This document shows, piece by piece, positions 47,459 to 56,005 of a DNA stretch of 64,000 bases. Under the pieces are notes generated by a model. The model was not told where the DNA came from. It searched no databases and worked only from the letters and a program-made list of their open reading frames with translations. The stretch covers positions 620,001 to 684,000 of the forward strand of contig CAVQLK010000011.1 in NCBI GenBank assembly GCA_963713355.1, in the 5' to 3' direction. The translations under genes were made by a program, and so were the position numbers. Each line of letters begins with the position of its first letter. The stretch's first letter is position 1. The DNA comes from FEN-1219 sp963713355. GTDB lineage: Bacteria; Pseudomonadota; Gammaproteobacteria; Steroidobacterales; Rariloculaceae.

Positions 47459-48630
47459 TGCAACCGGCCGGGTTCCCGTTGCTCGAGAACGGCTACGACG
47501 GCGCCCCCTTCGTCTACTTGGACAGCGCTTCGACGACGCCGAAGCCGCGCCAGGTCATCGCGGCCGTCACGCGCTATTACGAGACGCTCGGCGCAAACGT
47601 TCATCGCGGCCTCTATCCGCTCGCGGAGGCCGCGACCGAGGAGTACGAGCGCGCCCGCCATCGCGTCGCGGCGTTGATCGGCGCGCAGCCGGCGGAGATC
47701 GTGTTCACGCGCAACGCGACCGATTCGTTCAACCTCGTCGCGCGCGCGCTGCGGCTCGGGCCGGACGACGAGGTCGTCTTTCCCGCGTCGGAGCACCATT
47801 CCAACTATCTGCCGTGGCGTGTGGCCGCACGGCCCGCGATCGTCGACCTCGACGAGGAAGCCGTGCCGAAGTGGTCGCAGCTTTCGGCTCGGCTCGGGAA
47901 ACATACGCGGCTCGTGACCGTCGCGCACGTGTCGAACGTGACGGGCGTGATCGCGCCGGTAGAGGAGTGGATCGAGACGGCGCACGCGGCCGGCGTGCCC
48001 GTCCTCGTCGACGCGTCGCAGTCCGTCGCTCATCTGCCGCTCGACGTGCACGCGCTCGGCGTGGACTTCCTCGGGTTCTCGAGCCACAAGATGTTCGGGC
48101 CGAACGGCGTCGGCGTTCTCTATGTCCGCCGCGACCGATTCGCTGAGCTCGGGCTCGGCAACGTCGGCGGCGGCATGGTCGCGATGCTCGCCGACGACCG
48201 CTTCGAGCCGCTCGAGGCGCCATTCCGCTACGAGGCCGGAACGCCGAACGTCGAAGGCGTCATCGGCCTCGGCGCCGCCGTCGATTACTTGCTGCGGGTC
48301 GGCATGGCGAATGTCGCCGCGCACTCGCGCGCGCTCGCGGTGCAGCTGATCGAGGGGCTCGAGAGCCTGCCTGACGCGACGGTGCTTGGCCGCTCCGTGC
48401 GCGATCGTATTGCGCTCGCGACGGTGTCGTTGCCTTGGCCGGCGATGCGCCAGCAAGACATCGCGCGGCTACTCGCCGATGCGCACTCGATCTTCGTCTC
48501 TGGCGGCTTCCATTGCGCGCACGTGCTGCACCAACGGCTGCAGCTCGACGGCACGCTGCGCGCGTCGGCGCACATCTATAACGACGAGAGCGACATCGAG
48601 GCGTTCGTCAGGGCGCTGCGCGACGTCTAA
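47458..48630 (+). CDS. SufS-like cysteine desulfurase / class V aminotransferase
   Basis: A 390-residue PLP enzyme. It opens with VYLDSASTTPKP, and has the PLP lysine in GFSSHKMFGP (Lys211), NATDSFNLVA, and the catalytic cysteine in SGGFHCAHVLHQRL (Cys353), which aligns with the persulfide Cys of SufS. It should move sulfur from cysteine. No suf or isc genes are beside it; instead it shares the last base of the adenylating enzyme gene (TGATG), pointing to a dedicated sulfur-transfer job on an adenylated substrate (inference). Confidence 0.85.
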   Translation: MQPAGFPLLENGYDGAPFVYLDSASTTPKPRQVIAAVTRYYETLGANVHRGLYPLAEAATEEYERARHRVAALIGAQPAEIVFTRNATDSFNLVARALRLGPDDEVVFPASEHHSNYLPWRVAARPAIVDLDEEAVPKWSQLSARLGKHTRLVTVAHVSNVTGVIAPVEEWIETAHAAGVPVLVDASQSVAHLPLDVHALGVDFLGFSSHKMFGPNGVGVLYVRRDRFAELGLGNVGGGMVAMLADDRFEPLEAPFRYEAGTPNVEGVIGLGAAVDYLLRVGMANVAAHSRALAVQLIEGLESLPDATVLGRSVRDRIALATVSLPWPAMRQQDIARLLADAHSIFVSGGFHCAHVLHQRLQLDGTLRASAHIYNDESDIEAFVRALRDV

Positions 48631-48751
48631 GGCTTGGCAAACTAGGAGATCATGGCAACAGCTAGCTTTTGGGCACTGCGCGACAAGCGGTCAAACTGTT
48701 TCTTTTGACGGTAATTGACCTTCGAAGCGGACATTAGCAGCCACCAGGCTC

Positions 48752-48780
48752 GCCAGCTGACCGCTGGCAATTTTATTTTT
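48752..48780 (+). terminator. Probable terminator of the S51/PaaK/SufS operon
   Basis: A 6-bp stem GCCAGC/GCTGGC with a TGACC loop (48752-48768) is followed by AATTTTATTTTT. It is short but in the right place, about 120 bases after the operon, and its tail merges with the promoter of the next gene. Confidence 0.5.
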
Positions 48781-48820
48781 ACCGGGTAAAATGCTGGCTC
48801 ATTTTTATCCGGGTGAAAAA
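48764..48820 (+). promoter_or_regulatory. Promoter with two palindromic operator sites for the DUF2239 gene
   Basis: CTGGCA (48764) and TAAAAT (48787) stand 17 bases apart as -35 and -10. Over the -10 lies TTTTACCGGGTAAAA (48777-48791), a perfect odd palindrome; a second similar site, TTTTTATCCGGGTGAAAAA (48802-48820), lies between it and the ATG at 48823. The spacing is about one and a half to two helical turns. No regulator gene is adjacent. Confidence 0.5.
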
Positions 48821-48822
48821 AC

Positions 48823-49821
48823 ATGACCGCAGAGCTCAACTACGTCGTTTTCGCCGGCACCCGCCGCGTGGCTGCAGGGCAGCTGCGCGACGTTCTTCCC
48901 GTGCTGAAACGGCGTTTCGGCCGCAACCGCTCGGACGTAGGGCTTGTATTCGAAGTCGAAACCGGCCGGCAGGTGGAATTCGATTTGCGCGGCACGCCTG
49001 CCGAAATCCTCGAGCGCGAGCTGCCGGCGCCGCAACGCGGCCGCGGACGGCCCAAGCTCGGCGTCGTGAGCCGGGAGATCTCCTTACTTCCCCGGCACTG
49101 GGGCTGGCTCGAGGAACAGAGCGCAGGAACCTCGGGCGCGCTTCGCCGGCTCGTCGAGCAGGCGATGAGAGCGCAGCCGGGTAAGCAACGCGCGCGGCGC
49201 GCACGCGAGGCGCTGAGCCGCTTTCTTTACAGCATGGCCGGCGATCGCCCGAATTTCGAGGAAGCCGGGCGCGCGCTATTCGCTGGTGAGATCGCACGTT
49301 TCGAGCGGCTCGTGCGCCGCTGGCCGAAGGACATCCGCGATCACGCCGTTGCGCAAGCTCGGCTTGCCACAGAAAGTGCGGACCCCGGGACGGGCGATGC
49401 GGCCGCTGTCGTTAGGGATGTGTATGAGCGCATCTGGACCCGCGGTAATGTTCGAGCGATCGAGCAGCTCGTCGCACCGCGTTACACGATCCATTCGGAC
49501 CCCGGCGATCCGTGGGCGGGAAGAACGCTCGACCGAAAGGCGTATGAGGAACGCGTGCGCTACTCGCGAGACGCGTTTTCGGATCTCGCGTTCACCGTTC
49601 ACGATGTGATTGCGGCCGGGAGCCGAGTGGCCGCGCGCTGGAGCGCTGCTGGAACCCATACCGGAAACCTGCGGGACCTGCCGGCCACCGGCAAGCGCCT
49701 GGAGTTCGCGGGCCAGACGATCTACGAAGTCACAGGCGACCGCATCGCCGGGCATTGGCAAGTTGTCGACCGCCTCGGCTTCTTGCAGCAGCTCAGACCA
49801 GCCGCCGGCACGGCAGGGTAA
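48823..49821 (+). CDS. DUF2239 protein fused to a SnoaL-like/ester-cyclase domain
   Basis: A 332-residue protein. Residues 1-190 are a complete DUF2239 protein (VVFAGTRRVAAGQL, GRGRPKLGVVSREISLLPRHWGWL, FEEAGRALFAGEIARFERL), a family of unknown function usually alone at about 190 residues. Residues 200-325 are a SnoaL/ester-cyclase NTF2-like fold (VRDVYERIWTRGNVRAIEQLVAPRYTIHSDP, GKRLEFAGQTIYEVTGDRIAGHWQVVDRLGFLQQL). There is no stop or start between. The fusion could be real or the result of a lost stop in this indel-prone sequence. A strong palindromic operator lies just upstream. Confidence 0.72.
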   Translation: MTAELNYVVFAGTRRVAAGQLRDVLPVLKRRFGRNRSDVGLVFEVETGRQVEFDLRGTPAEILERELPAPQRGRGRPKLGVVSREISLLPRHWGWLEEQSAGTSGALRRLVEQAMRAQPGKQRARRAREALSRFLYSMAGDRPNFEEAGRALFAGEIARFERLVRRWPKDIRDHAVAQARLATESADPGTGDAAAVVRDVYERIWTRGNVRAIEQLVAPRYTIHSDPGDPWAGRTLDRKAYEERVRYSRDAFSDLAFTVHDVIAAGSRVAARWSAAGTHTGNLRDLPATGKRLEFAGQTIYEVTGDRIAGHWQVVDRLGFLQQLRPAAGTAG

Positions 49822-49967
49822 GCCTTCGGCGGGCGCCGCGAGCCCGAGGAGCAAAACGCATCACATGATGGATTCTGCACCACGACAGTGCAGCCGCCGG
49901 TCTCACGCTCGGTGCACATGGCACAATCGCAATGTGTATCGTCGGCTTCAAAGGCGAGGTGCCAGCC

Positions 49968-50624
49968 GTGAGAATCGATTTCGTATCCGATGTCGCGTGT
50001 CCGTGGTGCGCGATCGGCATGAGCGCTCTCGAGCGCGCGTTGGAGCGCATTGGCTCCGACGTCGGCGATATCGAAGTGCACATGCAGCCGTTCGAGTTGA
50101 ATCCGACGATGCCGGCTGAGGGTGCCGATGCCGCGCAGTATCTAAGTGAGAAATACGGATTGGACCCTGCGCAGCTCGCGGCCAATCGCGAGCGCATCGT
50201 CGAGCGCGGTGCGTCCGAAGGATTCGCGTTCGGGACGCGGTCGCACGTGTGGAACACGTTCGATGCGCACCGCTTGCTGTTCTGGGCAGGCACCGAAGGT
50301 CTGCCCGGCGCGCAGCGCGCGCTGAAACGGGCACTGCTCACGGCGTATCACGGCGAGGGACGGAACATCGCGTCGCACGACGTGCTCGTCGAGCTCGCCA
50401 CCGAAGCGGGGCTGCCCGCCGACCGGGCGCGCGAGGTGCTCGAACGCGGCGAGCTCGCGAACGAGGTGCGCCAGGCCGAGCGCTTCTGGCAGGAGGTCGG
50501 CATTCACTCGGTGCCGGCCGTCATCGTCGATCGCAGGCATTTGATCTCGGGCGGGCAGCCGAGCGCCGTGTTCGAGCAAGCGCTGCGGCAGATCGCGGCC
50601 GAGCGGGGCTCGGCGACGGCGTGA
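49968..50624 (+). CDS. DsbA-family oxidoreductase, FrnE-like
   Basis: A 218-residue thioredoxin-fold protein: FVSDVACPWCAIG holds the CPWC active site (residues 11-14), followed by a helical insert, and later IHSVPAVIVDRR with the cis-Pro and ISGGQPSAVFEQALRQI. No signal peptide, so it is cytoplasmic, as FrnE-like proteins are. The GTG at 49968 has GAGG ahead and gives the family start VRIDFVSD; the frame is open to 49932. Role: disulfide or polyketide-type redox chemistry, not specified. Confidence 0.86.
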   Translation: MRIDFVSDVACPWCAIGMSALERALERIGSDVGDIEVHMQPFELNPTMPAEGADAAQYLSEKYGLDPAQLAANRERIVERGASEGFAFGTRSHVWNTFDAHRLLFWAGTEGLPGAQRALKRALLTAYHGEGRNIASHDVLVELATEAGLPADRAREVLERGELANEVRQAERFWQEVGIHSVPAVIVDRRHLISGGQPSAVFEQALRQIAAERGSATA

Positions 50625-50707
50625 CTCGGCCATTGCATTGGCGGCCGTTTCCCAACACCATCAGCCGGCACGACGCGTCCCGCGTCGCGCTCGATGAGGA
50701 GAACAAC

Positions 50708-51208
50708 ATGAACAGCCTTCGTTCCGCGTGGCTCGCGTTGGCCGCGGCCGCCTTGGCCGGCACGGCCCTCGCCGAGCCCGAGTACACGACGATCAAGCTC
50801 GAGATCGACATCGCCAAGCCCGCCAAAGACGTCTGGGCCAAGGTCGGCGGCTACTGCGACATTTCGAAATGGCTCAACAACGTCGATTGCGCGATCACGT
50901 CCGGCGACGGCGGCTTCGGAACGGTACGCCTGCTCGCGGGCGGGCGGGTGACGGAGATCCTTGTCGCTCAAACGGAGCTTTCGTACGGCTACACGCAGCC
51001 CGCGCGCGAAGGCCAGTTCTACAACCTCTATCACGGGTTCATGGAAGCGCGGCCCGTGTCGGCGACCACGTCGAAGATGATCTATACGCTGGTTTACGAC
51101 GTATCCAACCTCGCGGATCAAGCGGCGAAAGACGCCGATATCGCTCGGCGCCGTGGAATGTTCGAGACGGCGCTCAAGAACATGAAGGCGCTCGCCGAGG
51201 GCCAATAG
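50708..51208 (+). CDS. Exported SRPBCC-family protein
   Basis: A 166-residue START-like protein with a signal peptide (cleaved near TALAEPE). Then TTIKLEIDIAKPAKDVWAKVGGYCDISKWLNNVDC and a late GMFETALKNMKALAEGQ, the typical polyketide-cyclase/MxaD-like fold. AGGAG lies six bases before the ATG. It is followed on the same strand by three more exported proteins within short gaps, suggesting a periplasmic lipid or aromatic-ligand pathway. Ligand unknown. Confidence 0.8.
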   Translation: MNSLRSAWLALAAAALAGTALAEPEYTTIKLEIDIAKPAKDVWAKVGGYCDISKWLNNVDCAITSGDGGFGTVRLLAGGRVTEILVAQTELSYGYTQPAREGQFYNLYHGFMEARPVSATTSKMIYTLVYDVSNLADQAAKDADIARRRGMFETALKNMKALAEGQ

Positions 51209-51241
51209 CGCTCGTGGCGCGGCCTTCGAGGAGCTGCAACG

Positions 51242-52537
51242 ATGAGGCGACAGCATCGGGCGGCGGCATGGTTGGCCGCCGTCAGCTTGCTCGTCGCGGC
51301 ACACGGCCCGGCCGCGGCGATGAGTGATCTCGCCGAGCGCTACGTGAAGCTCGTGCTCGCCGTCGGCGTGCACGACGCCGACTACGTCGATGCCTATTAC
51401 GGGCCGCCCGAATGGCGCGCCGAAGCCGCTGTGGCCCGGCGCGGCATTGCCGAGCTCGAAGCCGACGCCGCGGCGTTGCTCGCGGCGCTCGAGAGCCGCA
51501 GCCCGCCGCGCGGTGCCGACGAGCTCGAGCTGCTTCGCTACCGCTATCTGACGACGCAGGTCGGAGCGGTGCGCGCGCGTCTTTCGATGTTGCGCGGCGA
51601 GCGGCTCGCGTTCGACGCCGAATCGGCTGCACTCTACGACGCCGTCGCTCCGATGCACACGGAAGCCGAGCTCGAAGCCCCGCTCGCCGCGCTCGCGCAG
51701 AGCCTGCCGGGCAGCGGCACGCTGCTCGAGCGTTACGAAGCATTTCGCGGCGCCTTCGAGATCCCGAAGGACCGGCTGCCCGCCGTGTTCGCGGTGGCCA
51801 TCGACGCGTGCCGTGCCCGGACACTCGAGCACATCGCCCTGCCGGACGCAGAGAGCTTCACGCTCGAGTACGTAACGGGGAAGAGCTGGAGCGGCTACAA
51901 CTGGTATCAAGGCAACTACCGCAGCTTGATTCAGATCAACACCGACTTGCCCGTCTACATCGATCGCGCGATCGATCTCGCGTGCCACGAAGGTTATCCC
52001 GGCCATCATGTCTACAACGTGCTGCTCGAGCAGCATCTCGTCCGTGATCGCGGGTGGCTCGAATATTCCGTCTATCCCTTGTTCGCGCCGCAATCGCTGA
52101 TCGCGGAGGGCACGGCGAACTACGGCATCGAAGTCGCATTTACCGACGACGAGCGGCGCCGCTTCGAGCGCGACGTGCTGTTTCCGGCCGCGGGCCTCGA
52201 CGCGTCCAAGTCAGACGAGTTCCACGACGTCATGACGCTCGTCGCGAAGCTCTCGTACGCCGGCAACGAAGCGGCGCGCCGCTACCGCAACGGCGCGATC
52301 GACGCGGCGGCGGCCGCGAAATGGCACGAGACGTACGCGTTGATGTCGCCCGACCGTGCCGCGCAGCGTGTGCGCTTCATCGATCAGTACGGCGCGTACG
52401 TCATCAACTACAACCTCGGCAAGGACCTCGTCGCCGCCTACGTCGAGCGACAGGCCGGCGACGACGCGGTGCAGCGCTGGCGGGCGTTCGCCGACCTGAT
52501 CTCGTCGCCGCGCCTGCCTTCCGGTCTCGAGCCATGA
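51242..52537 (+). CDS. DUF885-type exported metallopeptidase-like protein
   Basis: A 431-residue protein with a signal peptide (about 26 residues). It is mostly helical and carries the zinc motif HEGYPGHH (His249-His256) of the DUF885 family, here with YSVYPLFAPQSLIAEGTANYG downstream supplying the third ligand Glu. Members act as carboxypeptidase-like enzymes; substrate unknown. Shorter than the roughly 600-residue DUF885 forms. The stop overlaps the next gene (ATGA at 52534). Confidence 0.78.
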   Translation: MRRQHRAAAWLAAVSLLVAAHGPAAAMSDLAERYVKLVLAVGVHDADYVDAYYGPPEWRAEAAVARRGIAELEADAAALLAALESRSPPRGADELELLRYRYLTTQVGAVRARLSMLRGERLAFDAESAALYDAVAPMHTEAELEAPLAALAQSLPGSGTLLERYEAFRGAFEIPKDRLPAVFAVAIDACRARTLEHIALPDAESFTLEYVTGKSWSGYNWYQGNYRSLIQINTDLPVYIDRAIDLACHEGYPGHHVYNVLLEQHLVRDRGWLEYSVYPLFAPQSLIAEGTANYGIEVAFTDDERRRFERDVLFPAAGLDASKSDEFHDVMTLVAKLSYAGNEAARRYRNGAIDAAAAAKWHETYALMSPDRAAQRVRFIDQYGAYVINYNLGKDLVAAYVERQAGDDAVQRWRAFADLISSPRLPSGLEP

Positions 52538-53610
52538 AGCGGATGCGGCTCGCCGCTGCAGCGGCAGTCGCGGTACTCGCGGCGAGCAGCGCCGCCGCGC
52601 AGGCGCAATCACTGCCGATCGAGAGCATCCAGCTGCGCGGCGACCGATTTCGCGGCCTGCACTATCGCGAGATGACCGAGCCGCAGCGGGCGCTGCTGTA
52701 CAACGTCGTCAACAGCGCGCGGGCAGTCACTAACACGACCGGCAACGGCCCGTTCAACACATTGCTGCGCTCGCCGGCGGTCGGCGAGCAGTCGCAGCAG
52801 CTCGGCAACGCGATCCGTTTTTCGTCCGGCCTGTCGGCGCGCTTGCGCGAGCTCGCGACGCTGATGGCGGGCCGCGCTTGGACCTCGACGTACGAGTGGT
52901 ACGCGCACGAACGCTACGCGCGCGACGAGGGCATCGACGCGGCGGTCATCGCGGCGATCGCCGAGCATCGCGATCCCGATCTCACCGCGATGCCGACCGA
53001 AGACGCCATGGTGTGGCGCGTCGCCGATGAGCTGCTCTACACGCGCCGGATCACGGACGATACCTACGCCGAAGCCTTCGCCGTGCTCGGCGAGCGACGC
53101 CTGCTGAGCACGGTCACGATCGCGGCGTACTACGAGTACGTGTCGATGCTGCTCAACGTCGACCGCTATCCGCTGCCGGCCGACGCGCCGCCCGCAGCCG
53201 CGGCCGCGGCGCATGCGCTGCGCGTGCTCGAGCCCGACGCGCTCTATCGCAGCCCGCGCGGCGCAGTGACGCCGCGTGCGGCGATTCCGAACGAGGACAC
53301 GGAGCGCGCCATCGCGGCACTCGGCGCGAGCGTCGAGCGCGATGCCGAGCTGCCGCATGCGGCGCGCGATGCCGCACGCAGCGCCGTCGCGAGGCAATGG
53401 AACAGGACGCCGCGCGACGCGCGGCTCGAGTCGGTTGCGCACCGATTCGCCACGGAGCTGCTCGAGACACGCTTCCTCTCGGACGCCACGTTCGCCCCAG
53501 CGCTTGCGGAGCTCGGCGAGCGCCGCCTCGTCAACCTGATAGTCCTCATGGGCCACTCGAACATTCGCTGCGCGCAGCAGGCGCTCGCCGGTGCTGCGTG
53601 CGAGCTCTGA
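52534..53610 (+). CDS. Exported carboxymuconolactone-decarboxylase-like protein, two-part
   Basis: A 358-residue protein with a signal peptide (cleaved near AAAQAQS). Residues 35-205 form an AhpD/CMD fold (LSARLRELATLMAGRAWTSTYEWYAHERYARDEGI); a second, degenerate CMD-like half follows (about 255-355, ARQWNRTPRDARLESVAHRFATELLETRF). The AhpD CxxC redox pair is absent, so a peroxidase role is unlikely; a lyase or non-catalytic role is possible. It overlaps the DUF885 gene and precedes another exported CMD protein by 21 bases. Confidence 0.75.
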   Translation: MKRMRLAAAAAVAVLAASSAAAQAQSLPIESIQLRGDRFRGLHYREMTEPQRALLYNVVNSARAVTNTTGNGPFNTLLRSPAVGEQSQQLGNAIRFSSGLSARLRELATLMAGRAWTSTYEWYAHERYARDEGIDAAVIAAIAEHRDPDLTAMPTEDAMVWRVADELLYTRRITDDTYAEAFAVLGERRLLSTVTIAAYYEYVSMLLNVDRYPLPADAPPAAAAAAHALRVLEPDALYRSPRGAVTPRAAIPNEDTERAIAALGASVERDAELPHAARDAARSAVARQWNRTPRDARLESVAHRFATELLETRFLSDATFAPALAELGERRLVNLIVLMGHSNIRCAQQALAGAACEL

Positions 53611-53631
53611 TCACCAACAGGAGAACTTCCC

Positions 53632-54294
53632 ATGAACCTTCGCCGTCTCTCCATCGCTAGCGCCGCTTTCTGTGTGCTCGCCGGCGCCGGCGTCGCAACC
53701 GCCCAGTCGTTGCCGAGCGACCTCGATGCCAAGTCGCGCGCGCGGCTGCCGTACGTGCAGCGCAAGGACACCGACGAGTCGGCGAAACGCTTGTTCGACA
53801 TCTTCGTGCGCGGCAGCAACGCTCCGACCGACGAGCTCGCCGGGCCGCTCGCGTTCGCCGCCTACAACGTGCCCGTCGCAAACGCGCTGCTCGACCTGCA
53901 CGACGGCGCCGTCGGCAAGGGCACGCTCGACGCGCACGTCCGCGAGCTCGCGATTCTCGTCGCCTGTCGCTCGACCAACTACGACTTCGAATGGAATGCG
54001 CACGAAGCCGCGGCATTGCGCGCCGGCGTAGAGCAAAAGGTCGTCGACGTCGTGCGCACGAATGGCGCGTTGACCGGCGTGCCCGACGCCGACGCCGCCG
54101 TCATCCGCTTCGGCCGGGAGCTCTTGAACGATCGCAAGATGAGCTCGGCGACGTTCGCCAAGGCCAAGCAGCTGTTCGGCGACAAGGGCGCCATGGACCT
54201 CGTCGCTGTCATGAGCACCTACGCCGTCAGCGGCTTTTACGCGATCGCCGTCGACGAGCATTTGCCGCCCGGGCAGCCGACGCTACCGAGGTAA
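53632..54294 (+). CDS. Exported carboxymuconolactone-decarboxylase family protein
   Basis: A 220-residue protein: signal peptide (AQSLPSD after cleavage), then a CMD fold with AHVRELAILVACRSTNYDFEWNAHEAAALRAGVEQKVVDVV. The family His in EWNAH is kept, whereas the redox CxxC is not. Secreted copies of this normally cytoplasmic fold are common in soil proteobacteria but have no known function. AGGAG precedes the ATG. It ends the four-gene exported series and converges with the PQQ dehydrogenase gene. Confidence 0.8.
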   Translation: MNLRRLSIASAAFCVLAGAGVATAQSLPSDLDAKSRARLPYVQRKDTDESAKRLFDIFVRGSNAPTDELAGPLAFAAYNVPVANALLDLHDGAVGKGTLDAHVRELAILVACRSTNYDFEWNAHEAAALRAGVEQKVVDVVRTNGALTGVPDADAAVIRFGRELLNDRKMSSATFAKAKQLFGDKGAMDLVAVMSTYAVSGFYAIAVDEHLPPGQPTLPR

Positions 54295-54334
54295 TCGGTC
54301 GCTGCGTGCAGCTCGACAAAGAGCCGATGCGTGC

Positions 54335-56005
54335 TCACTCGCGAAGAGCGAACGCGACGAGGTTGTTGCCGGAGATCGTCGCGATGTACTGCCGGCCGTC
54401 GATCTCGAAGCTGACCGGTGCGTTGACGATCTGGCCGCCAAGGCTTGCCTTCCACAGCAACTCGCCCGTTCGCGCATCGAGCGCGTGGAAGTAGCCTTCA
54501 CGGCCGCCCGTGAATAGTAAATCGGTCGCCGTCGTCATGATGCCACTGTCCGTCACGTCGTACTGGCGGAAGCTCCAGCGCTGCTGTCCCGTCTGCGGAT
54601 CCAGCGCGATGACTTCGCCATGCGCGACGGCATCGGTCCAATTATTGATCGGCGTGCGGCGGCCGATCGCGACGCCCGGCGAGTCGGGGACGGGCGTCAC
54701 GACGCGGTGGCCGCCGCCGGCGTAGTTGCGGCCGATCTCGAACTCTTGGTATTCGCGCCGAAAGTACGACGCGTAGTCAACCCATGCCGAGAGGTAGAAC
54801 AGCTCGGTGCGCGGGCTGAAGGACGGCGAGTACCAGTTCGTACCTCCCTGGTTGCCGGGCCAGGTCGGCGCACCGGGCGGTTGCGGCGTCTGAATCGGCC
54901 GGCCGGCGGCGTCGAGCCCGCTCGCCCAGTTCACCTTGACGAATGGCGTGCCCTGCAGAAATTCGCCCGTTGCGCGGTCGAGCACATAGAAGAAGCCGTT
55001 GCGGTTCGCCCACAGCATCAGCTTGCGCTCGTCGCCGTGCCACCGCATGTCGACGAGCACGGGGATCTGCACGGCGTCGTAGTCGTAGGCGTCGTTCGGC
55101 GTGAACTGGAAGTGCCACGCGAGCTCGCCGGTATCCGCGTCGAGCGCGACGACGGAGTCCGAATACAGGTTGTCGCCGGGCCGTTGGTCGGGATTCCAAT
55201 CGGGACCCGGGTTGCCGATGCCCCAGTACGTGAGGTTCAGCTCGGGATCGTACGAGCCCGTGATCCAGACGGACGCGCCGCCGTGCTCCCAGTCGTCGCC
55301 GCTCCACGTCTCGCTGCCGGGCTCACCAGGAGCCGGGATCGCGTTGAACCGCCAGACCTCGTCACCCGTGCGGACGTCGTACGCGGCGATGAAGCCGCGA
55401 ATGCCGTACTCGCCGCCGCCCGTGCCGACGATGACGAGATCCTCGATGACGAGCGGCGCCATCGTCACGGAGTACGCGAGCTTCGAGTCGGCAACCATCG
55501 TTTTCCAGATCGGTTGGCCGTTGCGCGCGTCGATCGCTATCAGATGTGCATCGAGCGTGCCCATGAACAAGGTGTCGCCGTGGATCGCGAGGCCGCGGTT
55601 GTTGGCGCCGCAGCAGACGCGCTGGTCCGGCGAGTTGTTGTAGCGGTACTGCCAGAACACGCGGCCCGTCTTTGCGTCGAGCGCGAGGACGTCGTTCGGC
55701 CGCTGCGTCAGGTACATGATGCCGTCGACGACGAGCGGCGACGATTGCCAGGCGCCGAGCACCTGACCCTGTAGGACCCACTGTTGCTCGAGGTCGCTGA
55801 CGTTGGCGCGGGTGATCTCGCGCAACGCGGTATACCGCTGGCTCGAATAAGTGCCGGAATAGGTAAGCCAGCTCTCGGGCTCGGCGGCCGCCTCGGTAAT
55901 TCGCTGCGGTGTCACTTGCTGCGCAGCGGCGCCAGCCGCGAGCGACGCGACAAGCGCACCGGCGCAGAGCGAGGCGGGAAAGCAGTGCCGCCGAGTCATT
56001 GTCAC
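54335..56005 (-). CDS. PQQ-dependent methanol/ethanol-type dehydrogenase
   Basis: A 556-residue periplasmic quinoprotein alcohol dehydrogenase with an eight-bladed propeller. Signal peptide to about residue 28; vicinal disulfide Cys131-Cys132 (RVCCGANNRG); metal ligands Glu199 (GGEYG) and Asn265 (GIGNPGPDW); catalytic Asp308 in DYD, with a second Asp at 310, which in XoxF/PedH marks lanthanide-dependent enzymes. It oxidises primary alcohols and passes electrons to a cytochrome c. The partner cytochrome gene overlaps its start by four bases. No pqq synthesis genes are in the window. Confidence 0.9.
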   Translation of the reverse strand: MTMTRRHCFPASLCAGALVASLAAGAAAQQVTPQRITEAAAEPESWLTYSGTYSSQRYTALREITRANVSDLEQQWVLQGQVLGAWQSSPLVVDGIMYLTQRPNDVLALDAKTGRVFWQYRYNNSPDQRVCCGANNRGLAIHGDTLFMGTLDAHLIAIDARNGQPIWKTMVADSKLAYSVTMAPLVIEDLVIVGTGGGEYGIRGFIAAYDVRTGDEVWRFNAIPAPGEPGSETWSGDDWEHGGASVWITGSYDPELNLTYWGIGNPGPDWNPDQRPGDNLYSDSVVALDADTGELAWHFQFTPNDAYDYDAVQIPVLVDMRWHGDERKLMLWANRNGFFYVLDRATGEFLQGTPFVKVNWASGLDAAGRPIQTPQPPGAPTWPGNQGGTNWYSPSFSPRTELFYLSAWVDYASYFRREYQEFEIGRNYAGGGHRVVTPVPDSPGVAIGRRTPINNWTDAVAHGEVIALDPQTGQQRWSFRQYDVTDSGIMTTATDLLFTGGREGYFHALDARTGELLWKASLGGQIVNAPVSFEIDGRQYIATISGNNLVAFALRE

